64,000 nt of DNA from Verrucomicrobiia bacterium. GTDB taxonomy: Bacteria; Verrucomicrobiota; Verrucomicrobiia; Limisphaerales; DASXHY01. Both the position numbers and the translations under genes were made by a program. Shown piece after piece: positions 32,201-35,657 of this stretch. The notes beneath the pieces are model-generated. The model was not told where the DNA came from, searched no databases, and saw only the letters and a list, made by a program, of their open reading frames with translations. Every line of letters starts with the position of its first letter. Position 1 is the first letter of the stretch. The stretch lies in NCBI GenBank assembly GCA_035629175.1, contig DASPIL010000103.1, positions 144,755 to 208,754 of the forward strand, written 5' to 3'.

Positions 32201-35200
32201 GTGCGGATAATTCGGTGACGTCGGTGCAGATTGTGCCTTCGGGAGGCACTAGTGGGACTAGTGGGACTTCTGGGACATCTGGGACATCTGGGACTTCTGG
32301 GACGAGTGGAACGTCAGGGACCAGTGGCACCTCCGGAACCAGCGGAACTTCTGGCACGAGTGGAACCTCCGGAACCAGCGGCACTTCCGGTACCTCAGGG
32401 ACATCGGGAACAAGCGGGACTTCCGGGACCAGTGGTACGTCTGGAACTTCGGGCACGAGCGGCACCTCGGGTACGTCCGGTACCTCTGGAACAAGTGGCA
32501 CTTCGGGAACCTCCGGCACGAGCGGAACTTCCGGGACGTCCGGAACCAGCGGCACCTCGGGCACATCAGGAACCTCGGGAACCAGCGGAACTTCGGGAAC
32601 TTCCGGCACAAGTGGCACCTCGGGCACCTCGGGCACTTCGGGGACTTCGGGGACTTCGGGGACGAGCGGGACCTCAGGGACATCTGGAACTTCCGGTACC
32701 AGTGGAACGAGTGGAACGTCAGGAACATCCGGAACCAGCGGAACCAGCGGAACCAGCGGAACGTCGGGTACAAGTGGCACCTCTGGGACCAGCGGAACTT
32801 CCGGTACGAGTGGCACGAGCGGGACCAGCGGATCCGACCCCGGCGGCCCTGGCGGCGGCAGCGGCGGTTCGGGTTGCGATCCCAATGACAAGGTTGGGCC
32901 CCTTTCACCCGGACAGCAGGCATTCGTGAACCGAACAGATCCGATGCCGTACACCATCTATTTCGAGAACCTGCCCGAGGCCTCGGCCCACGCTCGGCGC
33001 GTCACAGTGTCAGATCTCATCGATCCAAACCTGGATATTCGCACGTTCCGGCTCGGCCAGATTGTGTTCAACAACCGAACCGTCACAGTTCCTGCCAATC
33101 GCAGTTACTTCCAAACCCGCGTGCCCATGGAGGACCAGGGCACGGGAACGAATGTTGTTGTTGATATCAGTGCAGGCGTGGATCTCAACGAACGCCGCGT
33201 ATTCTGGTCGTTCCTTGCAATCGACCTCAACACGGGTGAGCCCCCGCTGAGCGTCAATGAAGGCGTTTTGCCTCCCAACACGACCAACCAAATCGGCGAA
33301 GGTTATGTGATCTACACCATACGGCCCGCGGGCGATGTCCCATCGGGCACTGTGATTACAAACCAGGCGCGGATCGTGTTCGATGACAACGAGCACATCG
33401 ATACCCGCGTGGTCGAGAATATCATCGATGCGATTCCGCCCGTGAGCAGCGTCCATCCGCTGCCCGCAACCACGCTTCTGACGAGCTTCGAGGTGACCTG
33501 GTCGGGATCGGATGAGACAAACGGCTCGGGCATTCGCGATTTCGATATTTATTTCACTGACGACGGTGGGGAATTGATCGCCTGGCAGAGCGGGACCACC
33601 AACGAGACAGGATTGTTCACAGGCGAACCGGGACACACGTACGCCTTTTACAGTCGCGTTCGTGACAACGCCGGGAACATGGAGGCGGCGAGCGCAACGG
33701 CGGATACCCAGATTGTGATCTCCGGCAACGCGGCACCAATCCTCGGCGCCATCGCCAACCAGATCGCCCAGGTAAACAGCGGCATCTGCTTCACCAATCC
33801 TATTACGGACACGCCAGGGAGCGTCTTCACAGCGTCGCTCCTGGATTCCCCGGCGGGCGCTTCGGTCAGCATTGCGAACGGCACCAACCTTGTCGTGTGC
33901 CTGTCTCCAACCCTCAGCCAGGCGGGCGGGACGAACCTGCTGCAAGTCGTCCTTAGCGACAACGGCCTGCCAAGTCTCAGTGTCACCCAGGCCTTCCTGG
34001 TGGCGATTCCTGATTATGCGCGCGTGGACCTCGGGTCGGCGACGGTCAGTCCGGGCCAGCAGGGTTGCGTGCCCGTGACGCTCGCTTCGAGCGCTGGCGC
34101 GACCAACATCCAGTTCCGCGTGATTGTCCCGGCTGGAACTGTCAGCGGCGTCAGTGTGAGTCCGGCCATTGCGGGCATCTGCAACGCCACCGTGCAAATG
34201 CTGTCTCCGACGGTGTTCACGGTCCGACTGCAGACATGTCCCGGACAGCCGCTCATTTCCACGCAACAAGTGGTTGCATCGCTCTGCATTACAGTGACCA
34301 ACCAAAGCGGAAGCGTACCATTGAGCGTTGGACAGGTGAATGCGCTGAAGTTCAACGGCAGCGCATTCGCAGGAGCATCCGGAGTTTCGGGCTCGATCAT
34401 TGTCGTGCCCACGAACCAACCGCCTGTCGTGCGGCTTGAAGCGCGCATGAGCAGCGGCGTACGCCGGTTGATTTTGCACGGCATCCCTGGCGACACCTAC
34501 GCCATCGAATACACCACGAACATCAACTCGGCTGCCTGGACCCGCTTGCCAACGCAGGTGACGCTGACGACGAATACTTCCTTCACCGAAGTTGAAGGTG
34601 TGGTGCCCGCACCGTCAGTGGTCTTCTACCGGGCGGTCAAGGTGATCGCCTTCACTGACCCGCCGCGGCTGACATTGTCGGTTGACGGCATTGGAACCCG
34701 GCAATTGACCGTGTATGGCCGTCCCGGCTTTACCTATCTCATCCAGTACTCCACCGCTCTCGGCAGCCCGTGGCAAACGCTCACGCGCATCACTCTCGAC
34801 GGTCCGGTGGCAACGATTCCGGCGCTTATGCCGATGGACAGCGAGGCCTTCTATCGCGTGATCTACGTGGAGCCGCCGCAGCTGCAGGTTTCGTTGAATT
34901 CGGATGGCTCACGAAGAATGGTGGTGCACGGCTCGCCGGGGTCCACCTATGTGGTTCAATACGCCACCTCGCTCGGGAGTCCGAACTGGCTGACCATCGG
35001 GACCGTTGGATTAACCAATGCAACCAGCGCGGAAATTCCTATGACAGAGGTGCCGGGCGGGATCGTCTTTTACAGGGTGGTGAAGTTTGAATTCACGTTT
35101 ACGCCAGCCTGGCTGACGGCGTCCGTCAGCACGAATGGCGCGCGGGCCCTTGCATTGCATGGAACTCCGGGCGCGAGTTACGTGCTTGAATACTCCACGA

Positions 35201-35541
35201 ACATGTTTGCGCAGGCGTGGACGCGGTTGCCAGGGCGGATCGCCATGACCGGATCGCCGATGGCCATTGAAGGACTTCCTGCCTCAGGTTCGTTCTTCTG
35301 CCGCGCAGTTCAGTTCTTTGCTGACCCGCCAGAAATGCAGGTGGCTTACAATCCTGACGGCTCGCACCAGCTGGTCCTGTTCGGACAGCCTAACTGCACG
35401 TATGTCATCCGGTATTCGACTTCCCTTGGTGCCACTTGGAATGAGATGCACCGGGTTTCGTTCCTCAGTAATACCTGCGCCGCGTTCCGTTTTGATCCTC
35501 CGCCTGGCGGCATGGTGTTCTACAGGGTGGACAAATTGTAG
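11245..35541 (+). CDS. Giant (about 8,098 aa) secreted multidomain adhesin/matrix-type protein
   Basis: One uninterrupted 24.3 kb frame. The TTG at 11245 gives a signal peptide (hydrophobic core SLLGILLCGAQLLTLSASGA) and has a good ribosome binding site. Order by nucleotide: LamG 11.38-12.04 kb; jelly-roll-like segment 12.06-12.56; five Ig-like/VCBS/PPC/LamG blocks 12.58-24.21, with C-type-lectin-like inserts at 16.64-17.01 and 22.75-23.13; two CARDB 24.22-24.96; InlB-like bacterial repeats 24.97-25.66; Ig-like and two Fn3 25.66-26.84; ten CARDB 26.84-30.60; PPC-like 30.60-30.90; IPT/TIG 30.91-31.18; beta-gamma crystallin-like 31.96-32.24; (GTS)65 32.25-32.83; a CDPNDK conserved-repeat domain 32.88-33.44; Fn3- and cohesin-like 33.44-34.41; five FYR modules 34.43-35.54. 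No catalytic domain, LPxTG, PEP-CTERM or autotransporter end was found. Binding and adhesion is the inferred role. Confidence 0.9.
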   Translation: MKTGNRNAWRRAVRELRTSRLCSLLGILLCGAQLLTLSASGACILPPSGLVSWWSGNGSANDAQGANSGTLQGLASIVPGFAGQAFSLNGSTDYIHVPDAPGLRPNQFTMAAWIRGTGFSAGGWNTIIARGSSGSGGIGCCSESYGLFIFQGKPQFTSFHTGGANVLNATNVVSTNAWHFLAATFDGNMKRLYLNGTLVASVVETNAIVHDTNGVPTTIGDDWNNNAAGGNRFNGLLDEVDLYNRALSAAEVLGLYNAGSSGKCGAPIAGATVPYFTDFESAIGTEWSVRVSNTAETLGFTSFSGRFVNQSQTLSLANLIPGQSYTVGFDFYAIDSWDGSGSDFLNVSVDGSQVFHHTFANHNANPPSGTQTFPSQPDEGRGHFGFSPSYLDAIYRNIEVTFVASNALATVSFSGQNLQNLDDESWGIDNVRVRLTSAVSSPIIHSTTLPPNGSTNRIAIDSFTIAASHPLSASATNAANYSFRGAGPDGAFNNGDDVLYQLIPSNPGFGGNHSVSFSITNAPLQSGNYRFQTLPGLLDTNGNPVAAFTRNFTLENPIVGRIEDAGNDSIITATPLPLSETPPASGFATAYGLGIFASTTDVDYWRFDAEAGDVITVRLEAESLSVYPAVRIRNASDQDLASVGGDYNGVAQIQNYTIASPGTYYVRVWSSNGRSRYGLRLDRARALQMESEGNDAQGTANQFALNFAPGLAQARMVGSLPPADTAGDFFRIGMLNPGNTINLNVVLPAGSSLVSGQYVLAIQTEGNSSALATSTNGNLNYAVTASGVHYVRIHGLSNTLRSQYLLNLSVTDSTAPAVTAATLPGQGTTTTTIVDRFDLSFSEDMFGGAISNAGNYDLRSAGPDASFGTTDDVLYRVATTGYSSGLVVPYTIQDGPLQAGSYRLTVSTNVTDRAGNRLATAFVRNFTVANVAGFVTENRSNDVHGFATSLSSSPSTNAAGTVSWIGNVGSGINPHAIAAGHFNSDTNLDMVTANYSSSTITIFTNDGTGAFLAATNIAVGSNPIGVVSADFNNDGRADLAVDNYVGNSVSILLGNGNATFSLVTNIGGFNRPFSLATADLDADGAADLVVPNYNSTTIVVLLGNGNGTFQAFTNYTTGSNPETVAIADLNHDNHLDLAVANYGSSTTTILIGNGTGGFQSVTNLPSGVNPRGVALGDVTGDGHVDVVTVGDGDNMLNVMAGNGNGTFQARKFYAAGFTSVYQVALAHLNGDGRLDAIIPGYGNNTINVLLNNGAGGFTNLHSHSTSGNPIGVATGDVNGDGRIDLTFCHYSGNIISTWLGNSTHPLLEDPAGSGLRIGAGRGTRSHSGDIDFWHFAGQAGDLAMVAVETDGSPAASQMYYQILDEAGSALTSFYPNHNGWGQSATVTLPRTGTYLVRVAPNYDYQGEYRIRVSVARPPLQFETEPNDSLATASEINAMSTNGHLRANVAGYVGVGDSGDVFRLGNFVAGAVIRLGVREPSSSGFGDVIAIYNSAGVLMTNSPAGATNLVFTVPAGQEGVYYGFINAAPGGFSGNADTVLRFSGSSDHVAFGNWFSNQTFTISFWANPAASQTANADILDNNHRANVGWVIQQNGNSANQYGWGSADGGSSVFFNLNPNTWQHVAITRLTNNVSFVYINGVLVGSNVAPGQINYDGTQFLRLAQWGGGGRGWNGMIDELRLWNRALTQGEVIAGMNTVLTGAESGLMGYWRFNEGSGTNATDLVAGGHTGLLVNNPTWTRVAAASARSPGVLAQYLLDIDITSTALPLVTGVTLPSHNSTNSDIFSSFTVSFSQEMDPRFNWLSRDVHRYGGHSYVLTDSAGSWLAMESAAVAQGGHLAAINDAAENTFLNQTFSGAGNLWIGLNLYLGGGWSWSSGDPFTYSNWAGSAPNNGGGYEFGVRFNTSGVWDDIAFSTSMRGIVEVSAAADTDNDSLVNLLDPFPSDPFNGFDLRAAGADQAFDTTDDIIYRIYSGTYAGGLAATFSIADGPLAPGKYRFTATTAIRDQFGNTPSAPFVRFFTIAPLQGFVQENRRTNGVSTTSLSLNASNRLDGSFGISSSTSVGSNPYFVTKADFNSDGKLDLITANWSASGVSVLTNNGKAGFTLLTNIPTGNNAASVVAADFNNDGKADFAVANYGAGTVTVRMGDGLGGFLLATNLGGFSNPWNLTANDFNRDGILDLAVPGYGNGNLTIVFGTGSGLFTNAMTYAIGSGPETVRAGDLNGDTNPDLVVARYNGASFAVLLGGSNGVFTALTNVPAVSNPRYAGLADVTGDGDLDAVLVNNGNFLSVYPGNGDGTFGTRTDYNIGSSDTYQVEMADINNDSALDLLIPAYGANRLMTMLNNGDGTFGNVLNYANVGGNPISLVTGDFNNDGLLDIVTSSWSSYITVLLGQDTEGLQLDPATGVRIAAARGNLADSSDLAYWTFSADAHDRLFIAAENPRDPASSQILYRIYHPDGTQWTFFYTDGNGRGQISLVVPHAGTYTIRAEQSQAYTGEYRLRVSLARPPMQLESEANDTIATANALTFDLSAGQRAASVLGYLSSADGNGDFFQLGNLAAGTEIRLNTTRPANSRLAPGIEIYDSAGTLLTNLFPGQTNLSYTVASGAGGAYFSRVLPSYPAQVSFRTNALLFNGANQYVNLGNWSPGNRWTLQAWVMPTSLASGRRSIVGGAGGCADWTIVMQSGRFGVNVRGPANCDIAYLAPTSAVPNTWYHVAGTTDGTNAYLYVNGVLQASGPVDVNYSPYAGSTRIGGEACCNGYFPGIIQEVAIWSLTRTQGEIAATMNSGFVGTETGLAGYWPLQTGSGTTAFDLSPNARHGNFVNTPAWHRVGPPGSLPNGILQQYVLNIGLLNTIPPQVVAVSLPPQGGVSSDLIDRFTVTFSQDMLASSVTNPANYELRFAGGDGAFSTGDDQIRNLANSPVYASGTNASFLVPDGPLQAGLYRFTVRTNLTDPAGTPIAAAYVRTFAVTNVAGLVLENRLNDTFGGGTSLSANSSNVFDGSFVFGPTTGVGSCIERIASADLNADGNPDVVAAFWCTHSVGILMGNGDGTFTVKTNYPTGNNAWSLVLGHFNADAHLDLAVANHNSHNVTVFTGNGDGTFQVRTNHATGTNPYHIAAGDFNGDGKTDLAVPNLNSDHISILVGNGDGSFQPAVNYPTGDGPMYVAIGDVSGDGKPDLAVANYNANTVSLLLGNGDATFGNAFTLAAGVNPRTLVLSALNAGNALDLAVFNGGDNTISVMFGNGDGSFQPRINYSAGTSDGYELIAADLDLDGDKDLVAGGYNNNVVSVLMNNGNGSFGSAIVNNVLARAVGLAVDDFNNDGRMDIAFGSDNANHVGVLLGNDSELVVTDPATGLRIAAGRGNLSTAADADYWSFSGQAGDLMNIAAENPGNLPASGLLYIIYRPGDGPTRNQYWTYFYTDYNGRGQMNLTLPTTGTYQVRVEPNYEYFGEYRFRVTLARPPVQLETEGNDTLANANFPGFALSAGHQTAMMLGYIGNYESAGDFFRTPTLSPGASINLNLSQPASSGLLGAVWIYNSAGAVVARSAATQSNLSYTVPNGGSGPYYAVVSDVGPGAPFRFSGVDGYALRMNGSTDYIEVTNAVVPASGDFTVEAWAYAAGSSSHREIISQGTGGNAFYLGTDGNIVRSGDNWQNTGASFPFNGWHHFALVKSSTNTLLFIDGAQVAARGSAIVNPSATGFRIGRQYGPYSEYWWGGIDEVRVWNTARSSAEIVNNRSNRLTGLETGLVGYWRLDEGTGSMAVDSSPSNRVSLVQGNPVWTPYVADARSPGIFSQYLLNIDLADSSPAAVASATLPGAGATNFGILDGFSLTFTKEVATNLSVLNRDVRRFNGKAYVLTDAAMDWYSAETQARALGGHLATINDAAENAFLNQEFSSAGNIWIGLTDEAQKGVFVWASGEAFGYTNWNAGQPQNSANRNYTAMIPSGTWQTFAVNNNYRGVIEVFGMDSDGDGIPDVLDAYPNDPYNVFDLRLAGPDGVFDTVDDDVYELDQSLAADGKTLTFSIPEGPLQPGYYRFMVSTALRDQFGNAIASPFVRYFTVGSVPGLVLESRTNNTPASATSLLMNEDPPGVRIGGGRGALSSSADIDYWSFSGNAGDLLNLATFVPGSPGASQLRYRVIRPDGSLMLDYYPAFNGDGQAERVVLPTNGVYMVAVSPSYNFFGEYRFRVTIATPPLQMETEENGAPGTADPLVLAPSGGGNAASIVGNVRTTPDLDYFSLGTVSNGHSILLTVRLPAGSTLAPIVSVYSVDGFYQPEAPGGRSDDATANVPIAATASYIAVIRAANGTGGLLDQYVLDVNVVPTANLSYPNLIVSAVTPPAGANIQSGQTVSYSYSVQNIGNLATTAGNWVDRVVLSTDLTMGNADDIALGFFPHTGVLAPGSTYLVTNSIALPQGIAGDFYVIVQADAGNAVNEYLFEGDNITGSATSFHVALPPYPDLVIEDLNVTGPDAGQNYVITWKTANRGTGSAPGGFFERTIVRNQTTGDMLVNAEPIVAAALAPNSVLSHTQNVVATIAGTYQVQIIVDSQSHVYEFNASGNAAAEANNTALGGFQIVAPYTVSLFSNPAGAGNLSGGGTFPSGTTVLVTATPNTSVLPYQFVNWTEGGAVQSGSSNFFFVITRDRTLTANFTLPTYQISSSNNPAVAGSVSGQGTFFYGTTNVLRATPAFGYQFTNWTENGAVVGTSPLFISVVRSNRLIVANYAEANTFHVVTTATSPTNLVQVTGAGTYTNGQLASFSAPLRVTNAPNVYTFLNFRTNGVIEGTNASFSRVFSTLDPTNLHYVAHYQGISILPLITNVTLNFPTVVPATNNFMVRVRFDRTMNTNFVPLIAITNIDGGNNPLVPAGGTWSSTVVSNDTFAPAPITIVSGMDGTNRIWVSQARDLNGNPLALTNIATVVIAATPPLISQVQSSPATVQAAITWRTDQRSTSQVEFGVSALYGNLTPLSTGLVTNHSVTLTGLQPLTQYHFRVRSKNTFGVERVSGNFTFTTLADTSAPNTTFVSGPAEGAVVCAVPVVFGWSGTDDVTQLGSLQYSYSIDGAPFSAFAGANGISFPSLPDGPHTLQVRARDAAGNVDLTPAVRNFAVNTSGPIISGTSVAATNPGVAVVRWNTDAQSSSRVEFGLSAAYGNLSALSAPLVTNHVVTLAGLIPGTNYHYRVRSIDQCGRETFSANGVLITAPAPDLLITSVQVPASAWTGSGFDVAWAITNRGAGLASGPWTDRVYLCSASTPCTNQFLGEFAFNGTLASGAALTRVQAVTINRQQVTEGNYFLTVVTDAGNSVYEGLPNSAAETNNATSSSGPAYVHITPLPDLIVQSISAPTNEVFSGQTVTISWSVHNAGSNYTDATLWQDHVLLYSDAARTQLVRDFGRFPNQSYLGPGESYQQTVNVTLPIGISGNNYFVVTTDVANTVLETIETNNVAVAAPVPVTYVAPGFLHVQSVTVAPGPPTTLWAGDQLTVTYTVKNTGSTAISPAVSGRCWDHGLGISSVPSWFGAEFAYYHVGGQCGPVAPGESYTETKVITIPPYLSGTNYISIQPDPPFWQPEVGRDTGIATIVIAEPPPSDLEVTAVSGPPAAAIGQTINASWTVSNNGLGLARASTWYDQVYLSPTPAFNQGTAIPLHSVFHSSGLDVAQSYTGSALVFVPNSIAAGTYYLAVKADHANTVYEGPWETNNISVAAVPIVLSNAPAAIPADLQVTNIQIQTPAIAGLGRNVSWTVRNLGGVGTIASSWIDSVYLSPDGTLESATLVGMFTRNGALQPAGSYNQSALVHIPSCLSGDFFVLVHTDSTNSVIEGSAGETNNVQASVSPVAVLPTTLARLNVSAMTVPPSAIAGQPMTMSYSVINAGSLPAGGAWTDLVYLSSSPQFNPDSALLLGAVLNTNGLSGGTGYTRSLTNVVPVCAGGPTYVFVVTDWQNAVNGISCETNSVLRSSQTVAVTSVVHPNLQALTLQAPTNVLSGQPFVVTWSATNYGSAAAAGPWTDAIYLAPTNDPSALMLLGLRTNTAAVAAGGAYLTNLTVTAPQCMTGAVHLYVVVDFSNRVNRAECDRLNSLAVSTEIQLYHPDLQFLGLTKPATVTGGVPFGVTWTVFNGGNAPASGSWVDVVYFSTNAAFGSQAIALATNVRSAPLAAGNSYSDSATVMLPADAAGAYTLFLRTDAFGTVNECKGENDNTIPSLLQVFPSLYSDLSLGRVIAPADAIAGQPVTVSWGVTNVGTAPTPPHLWYDTVYLSKDQVLDPHTDVRLGAYPRPGVLGVGEHYVRSLAMNLPPGIAGPYFFIVVANSSGLNEYGAAANNEGVTPLATIVTMTPPADLGVSTVGVSPSSGLPGTSVTVNWTVANLSTNPAVGQWTDAVYLSPTPQWSLNSTLVGVKLHNGTVNPQGNYSESLTFALPALTPGTYYAFVRADTRNNIREFNLGNNLLGSAGAITVDVPQLIIGVPVTNTFVTGTEHYYKVFVDAGQALAVTMTNASAANANEVYLRYGALPSLGNYDYAYENPLSPNQRVVVPATQAGWYYVLTRGASVPVPPELAVIQAELIPFSISSVSPDRIGDAGQVTVTVDGARFQPGATVRLVGSGGTIPANEMRFVDGSRVKARFHFNGAPRGTYNVVLENPDLGTVTATNGITIEASTGISLLLNTGGNSTPRAGTRWDVPGTVVNIGNIDAPYVTVIGAFQGQTKMGFNREADTFPRQSDYPEADWFNDSPTAKFVDSATHDCFWIRDLEAGGQESFVWRIPNAPFGPFQYMLLARGRTADEMAAYLATYAEFLRGATAFIDLAAVQPEVSSLADDPAAWQAFYRSNLVASGLVDGDEAGWYGLASRDFLALNDQAKRSWFSAALAGGITNQLACSFTGTNGAPCLLLDLTADIAYLWVSTYTIMAQGGAGTMSLGGSGAVFFDRTNFMGGQTLPIPPGSYTLSQLQTFGFTNDWASSVQFPGGWSVIMYSGDNFTGTNWVLFSNTTNFSQLVPSADNSVTSVQIVPSGGTSGTSGTSGTSGTSGTSGTSGTSGTSGTSGTSGTSGTSGTSGTSGTSGTSGTSGTSGTSGTSGTSGTSGTSGTSGTSGTSGTSGTSGTSGTSGTSGTSGTSGTSGTSGTSGTSGTSGTSGTSGTSGTSGTSGTSGTSGTSGTSGTSGTSGTSGTSGTSGTSGTSGTSGTSGTSGTSGTSGTSGTSGTSGTSGTSGSDPGGPGGGSGGSGCDPNDKVGPLSPGQQAFVNRTDPMPYTIYFENLPEASAHARRVTVSDLIDPNLDIRTFRLGQIVFNNRTVTVPANRSYFQTRVPMEDQGTGTNVVVDISAGVDLNERRVFWSFLAIDLNTGEPPLSVNEGVLPPNTTNQIGEGYVIYTIRPAGDVPSGTVITNQARIVFDDNEHIDTRVVENIIDAIPPVSSVHPLPATTLLTSFEVTWSGSDETNGSGIRDFDIYFTDDGGELIAWQSGTTNETGLFTGEPGHTYAFYSRVRDNAGNMEAASATADTQIVISGNAAPILGAIANQIAQVNSGICFTNPITDTPGSVFTASLLDSPAGASVSIANGTNLVVCLSPTLSQAGGTNLLQVVLSDNGLPSLSVTQAFLVAIPDYARVDLGSATVSPGQQGCVPVTLASSAGATNIQFRVIVPAGTVSGVSVSPAIAGICNATVQMLSPTVFTVRLQTCPGQPLISTQQVVASLCITVTNQSGSVPLSVGQVNALKFNGSAFAGASGVSGSIIVVPTNQPPVVRLEARMSSGVRRLILHGIPGDTYAIEYTTNINSAAWTRLPTQVTLTTNTSFTEVEGVVPAPSVVFYRAVKVIAFTDPPRLTLSVDGIGTRQLTVYGRPGFTYLIQYSTALGSPWQTLTRITLDGPVATIPALMPMDSEAFYRVIYVEPPQLQVSLNSDGSRRMVVHGSPGSTYVVQYATSLGSPNWLTIGTVGLTNATSAEIPMTEVPGGIVFYRVVKFEFTFTPAWLTASVSTNGARALALHGTPGASYVLEYSTNMFAQAWTRLPGRIAMTGSPMAIEGLPASGSFFCRAVQFFADPPEMQVAYNPDGSHQLVLFGQPNCTYVIRYSTSLGATWNEMHRVSFLSNTCAAFRFDPPPGGMVFYRVDKL
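12580..24210 (+). repeat. Five tandem long blocks (Ig-like + VCBS/FG-GAP + PPC + LamG) inside the giant gene
   Basis: Block starts are near 12.58, 13.69, 16.54, 19.81 and 22.64 kb. Each opens with an Ig-like unit containing the phrase AGPD-x-x-F-x-x-x-DD and PLQAG-YRF. It continues with GFV-x-E-N-R-like linkers. Blocks 2-4 then carry eight or so VCBS/FG-GAP blades (DFNNDG-x-x-D-L, NGDGTFQ), a PPC unit (RIAAGRGNL...DYWSFSGQAGD, Y-F-GEYRFRV, QLETEGNDT) and a LamG domain. Blocks 1 and 5 lack the VCBS and LamG parts. The copies are diverged, so duplication is old. Confidence 0.8.
26845..30600 (+). repeat. Ten tandem CARDB (cell-adhesion-related) domains in the giant gene
   Basis: About 375 bp units starting near 26845, 27230, 27600, 27990, 28380, 28755, 29128, 29490, 29855 and 30231. 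Each opens PDL-x-V...G-x-x-V-x-W-x-V-x-N-x-G and contains WTD-x-V-YLS and a late N-x-V-x-E...E-x-N-N. Two more copies lie upstream at about 24226 and 24607. CARDB units are extended Ig-like beta sandwiches typical of bacterial surface stalks. Confidence 0.8.
31960..32238 (+). other. Beta-gamma crystallin-like domain with two calcium motifs, inside the giant gene
   Basis: Two Greek-key-like motifs in a row: VFFDRTNFMGG...NDWASS and VIMYSGDNFTG...DNSVTS. The pattern (Y/F)-x-x-x-x-F/Y-x-G followed by (N/D)(N/D)-x-x-(S/T)-S is the double-clamp calcium site of microbial beta-gamma crystallins. NDWASS is at 32074-32091 and DNSVTS at 32206-32223. Assigned from the motif pattern only. Confidence 0.65.
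32245..32829 (+). repeat. 65 perfect Gly-Thr-Ser triplets (9-bp units) in the giant gene
   Basis: 585 bp encode (Gly-Thr-Ser)65 with no amino-acid interruption. All four Gly and all four Thr codons and all six Ser codons are used in irregular order, so the DNA is much less repetitive than the protein. Gly at every third position makes it collagen-like in format though without proline. The Thr and Ser are candidates for glycosylation. It separates the crystallin-like domain from a Gly-rich SDPGGPGGGSGGSG linker and the CDPNDK domain, so it probably acts as a spacer. Confidence 0.95.
34430..35541 (+). repeat. Five tandem C-terminal FYR/FFR modules of the giant protein
   Basis: Units of about 70-75 residues, each with the pattern R-x-L-x-L-x-G-x-PG-x-x-Y-x-I-x-YST-x-x...W-x-x-L...FYR-x-VK. 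They end at VVFYRAVKV, EAFYRVIYV, IVFYRVVKF, SFFCRAVQF and MVFYRVDKL, the last being the protein's C-terminus. Single copies of the same module end the FG-GAP protein (near 4580) and the GH44 enzyme (near 44540), and start the RTX-like protein. Confidence 0.75.
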
Positions 35542-35583
35542 CGTTGCGGAAGGCGTTCAGGCGGGTCGGGGTCTGATTTGCGC

Positions 35584-35604
35584 AACCGCTGGGCAGCAGC
35601 GGTT
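35584..35604 (+). terminator. Hairpin after the giant gene
   Basis: AACCGCTG/CAGCGGTT forms a perfect 8-bp stem with a 5-nt loop, 42 bp after the stop of the giant gene and 54 bp before the next start. No uninterrupted T-run follows (CGAACATAACTTGTGTTTG), so intrinsic termination is only possible. Confidence 0.4.
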
Positions 35605-35657
35605 CGAACATAACTTGTGTTTGTCAAAAAGGCGCGAACCCGGTAGAACCAGCCCCG

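Noticed and set aside
32245..32829. CRISPR-like or satellite repeat array
   Set aside because: No spacers; the 9-bp units are in-frame codons of the giant gene.
32037..32957. 306-codon minus-strand frame rich in Val-Pro-Leu/Glu
   Set aside because: It is the complement of the GTS triplet array; the periodic translation follows from the sense repeat.
11245..35541. PEP-CTERM, LPxTG, type IX or autotransporter C-terminal sorting signal
   Set aside because: The C-terminus is a fifth FYR module ending in MVFYRVDKL with no hydrophobic anchor, basic tail, beta-barrel or LPxTG.
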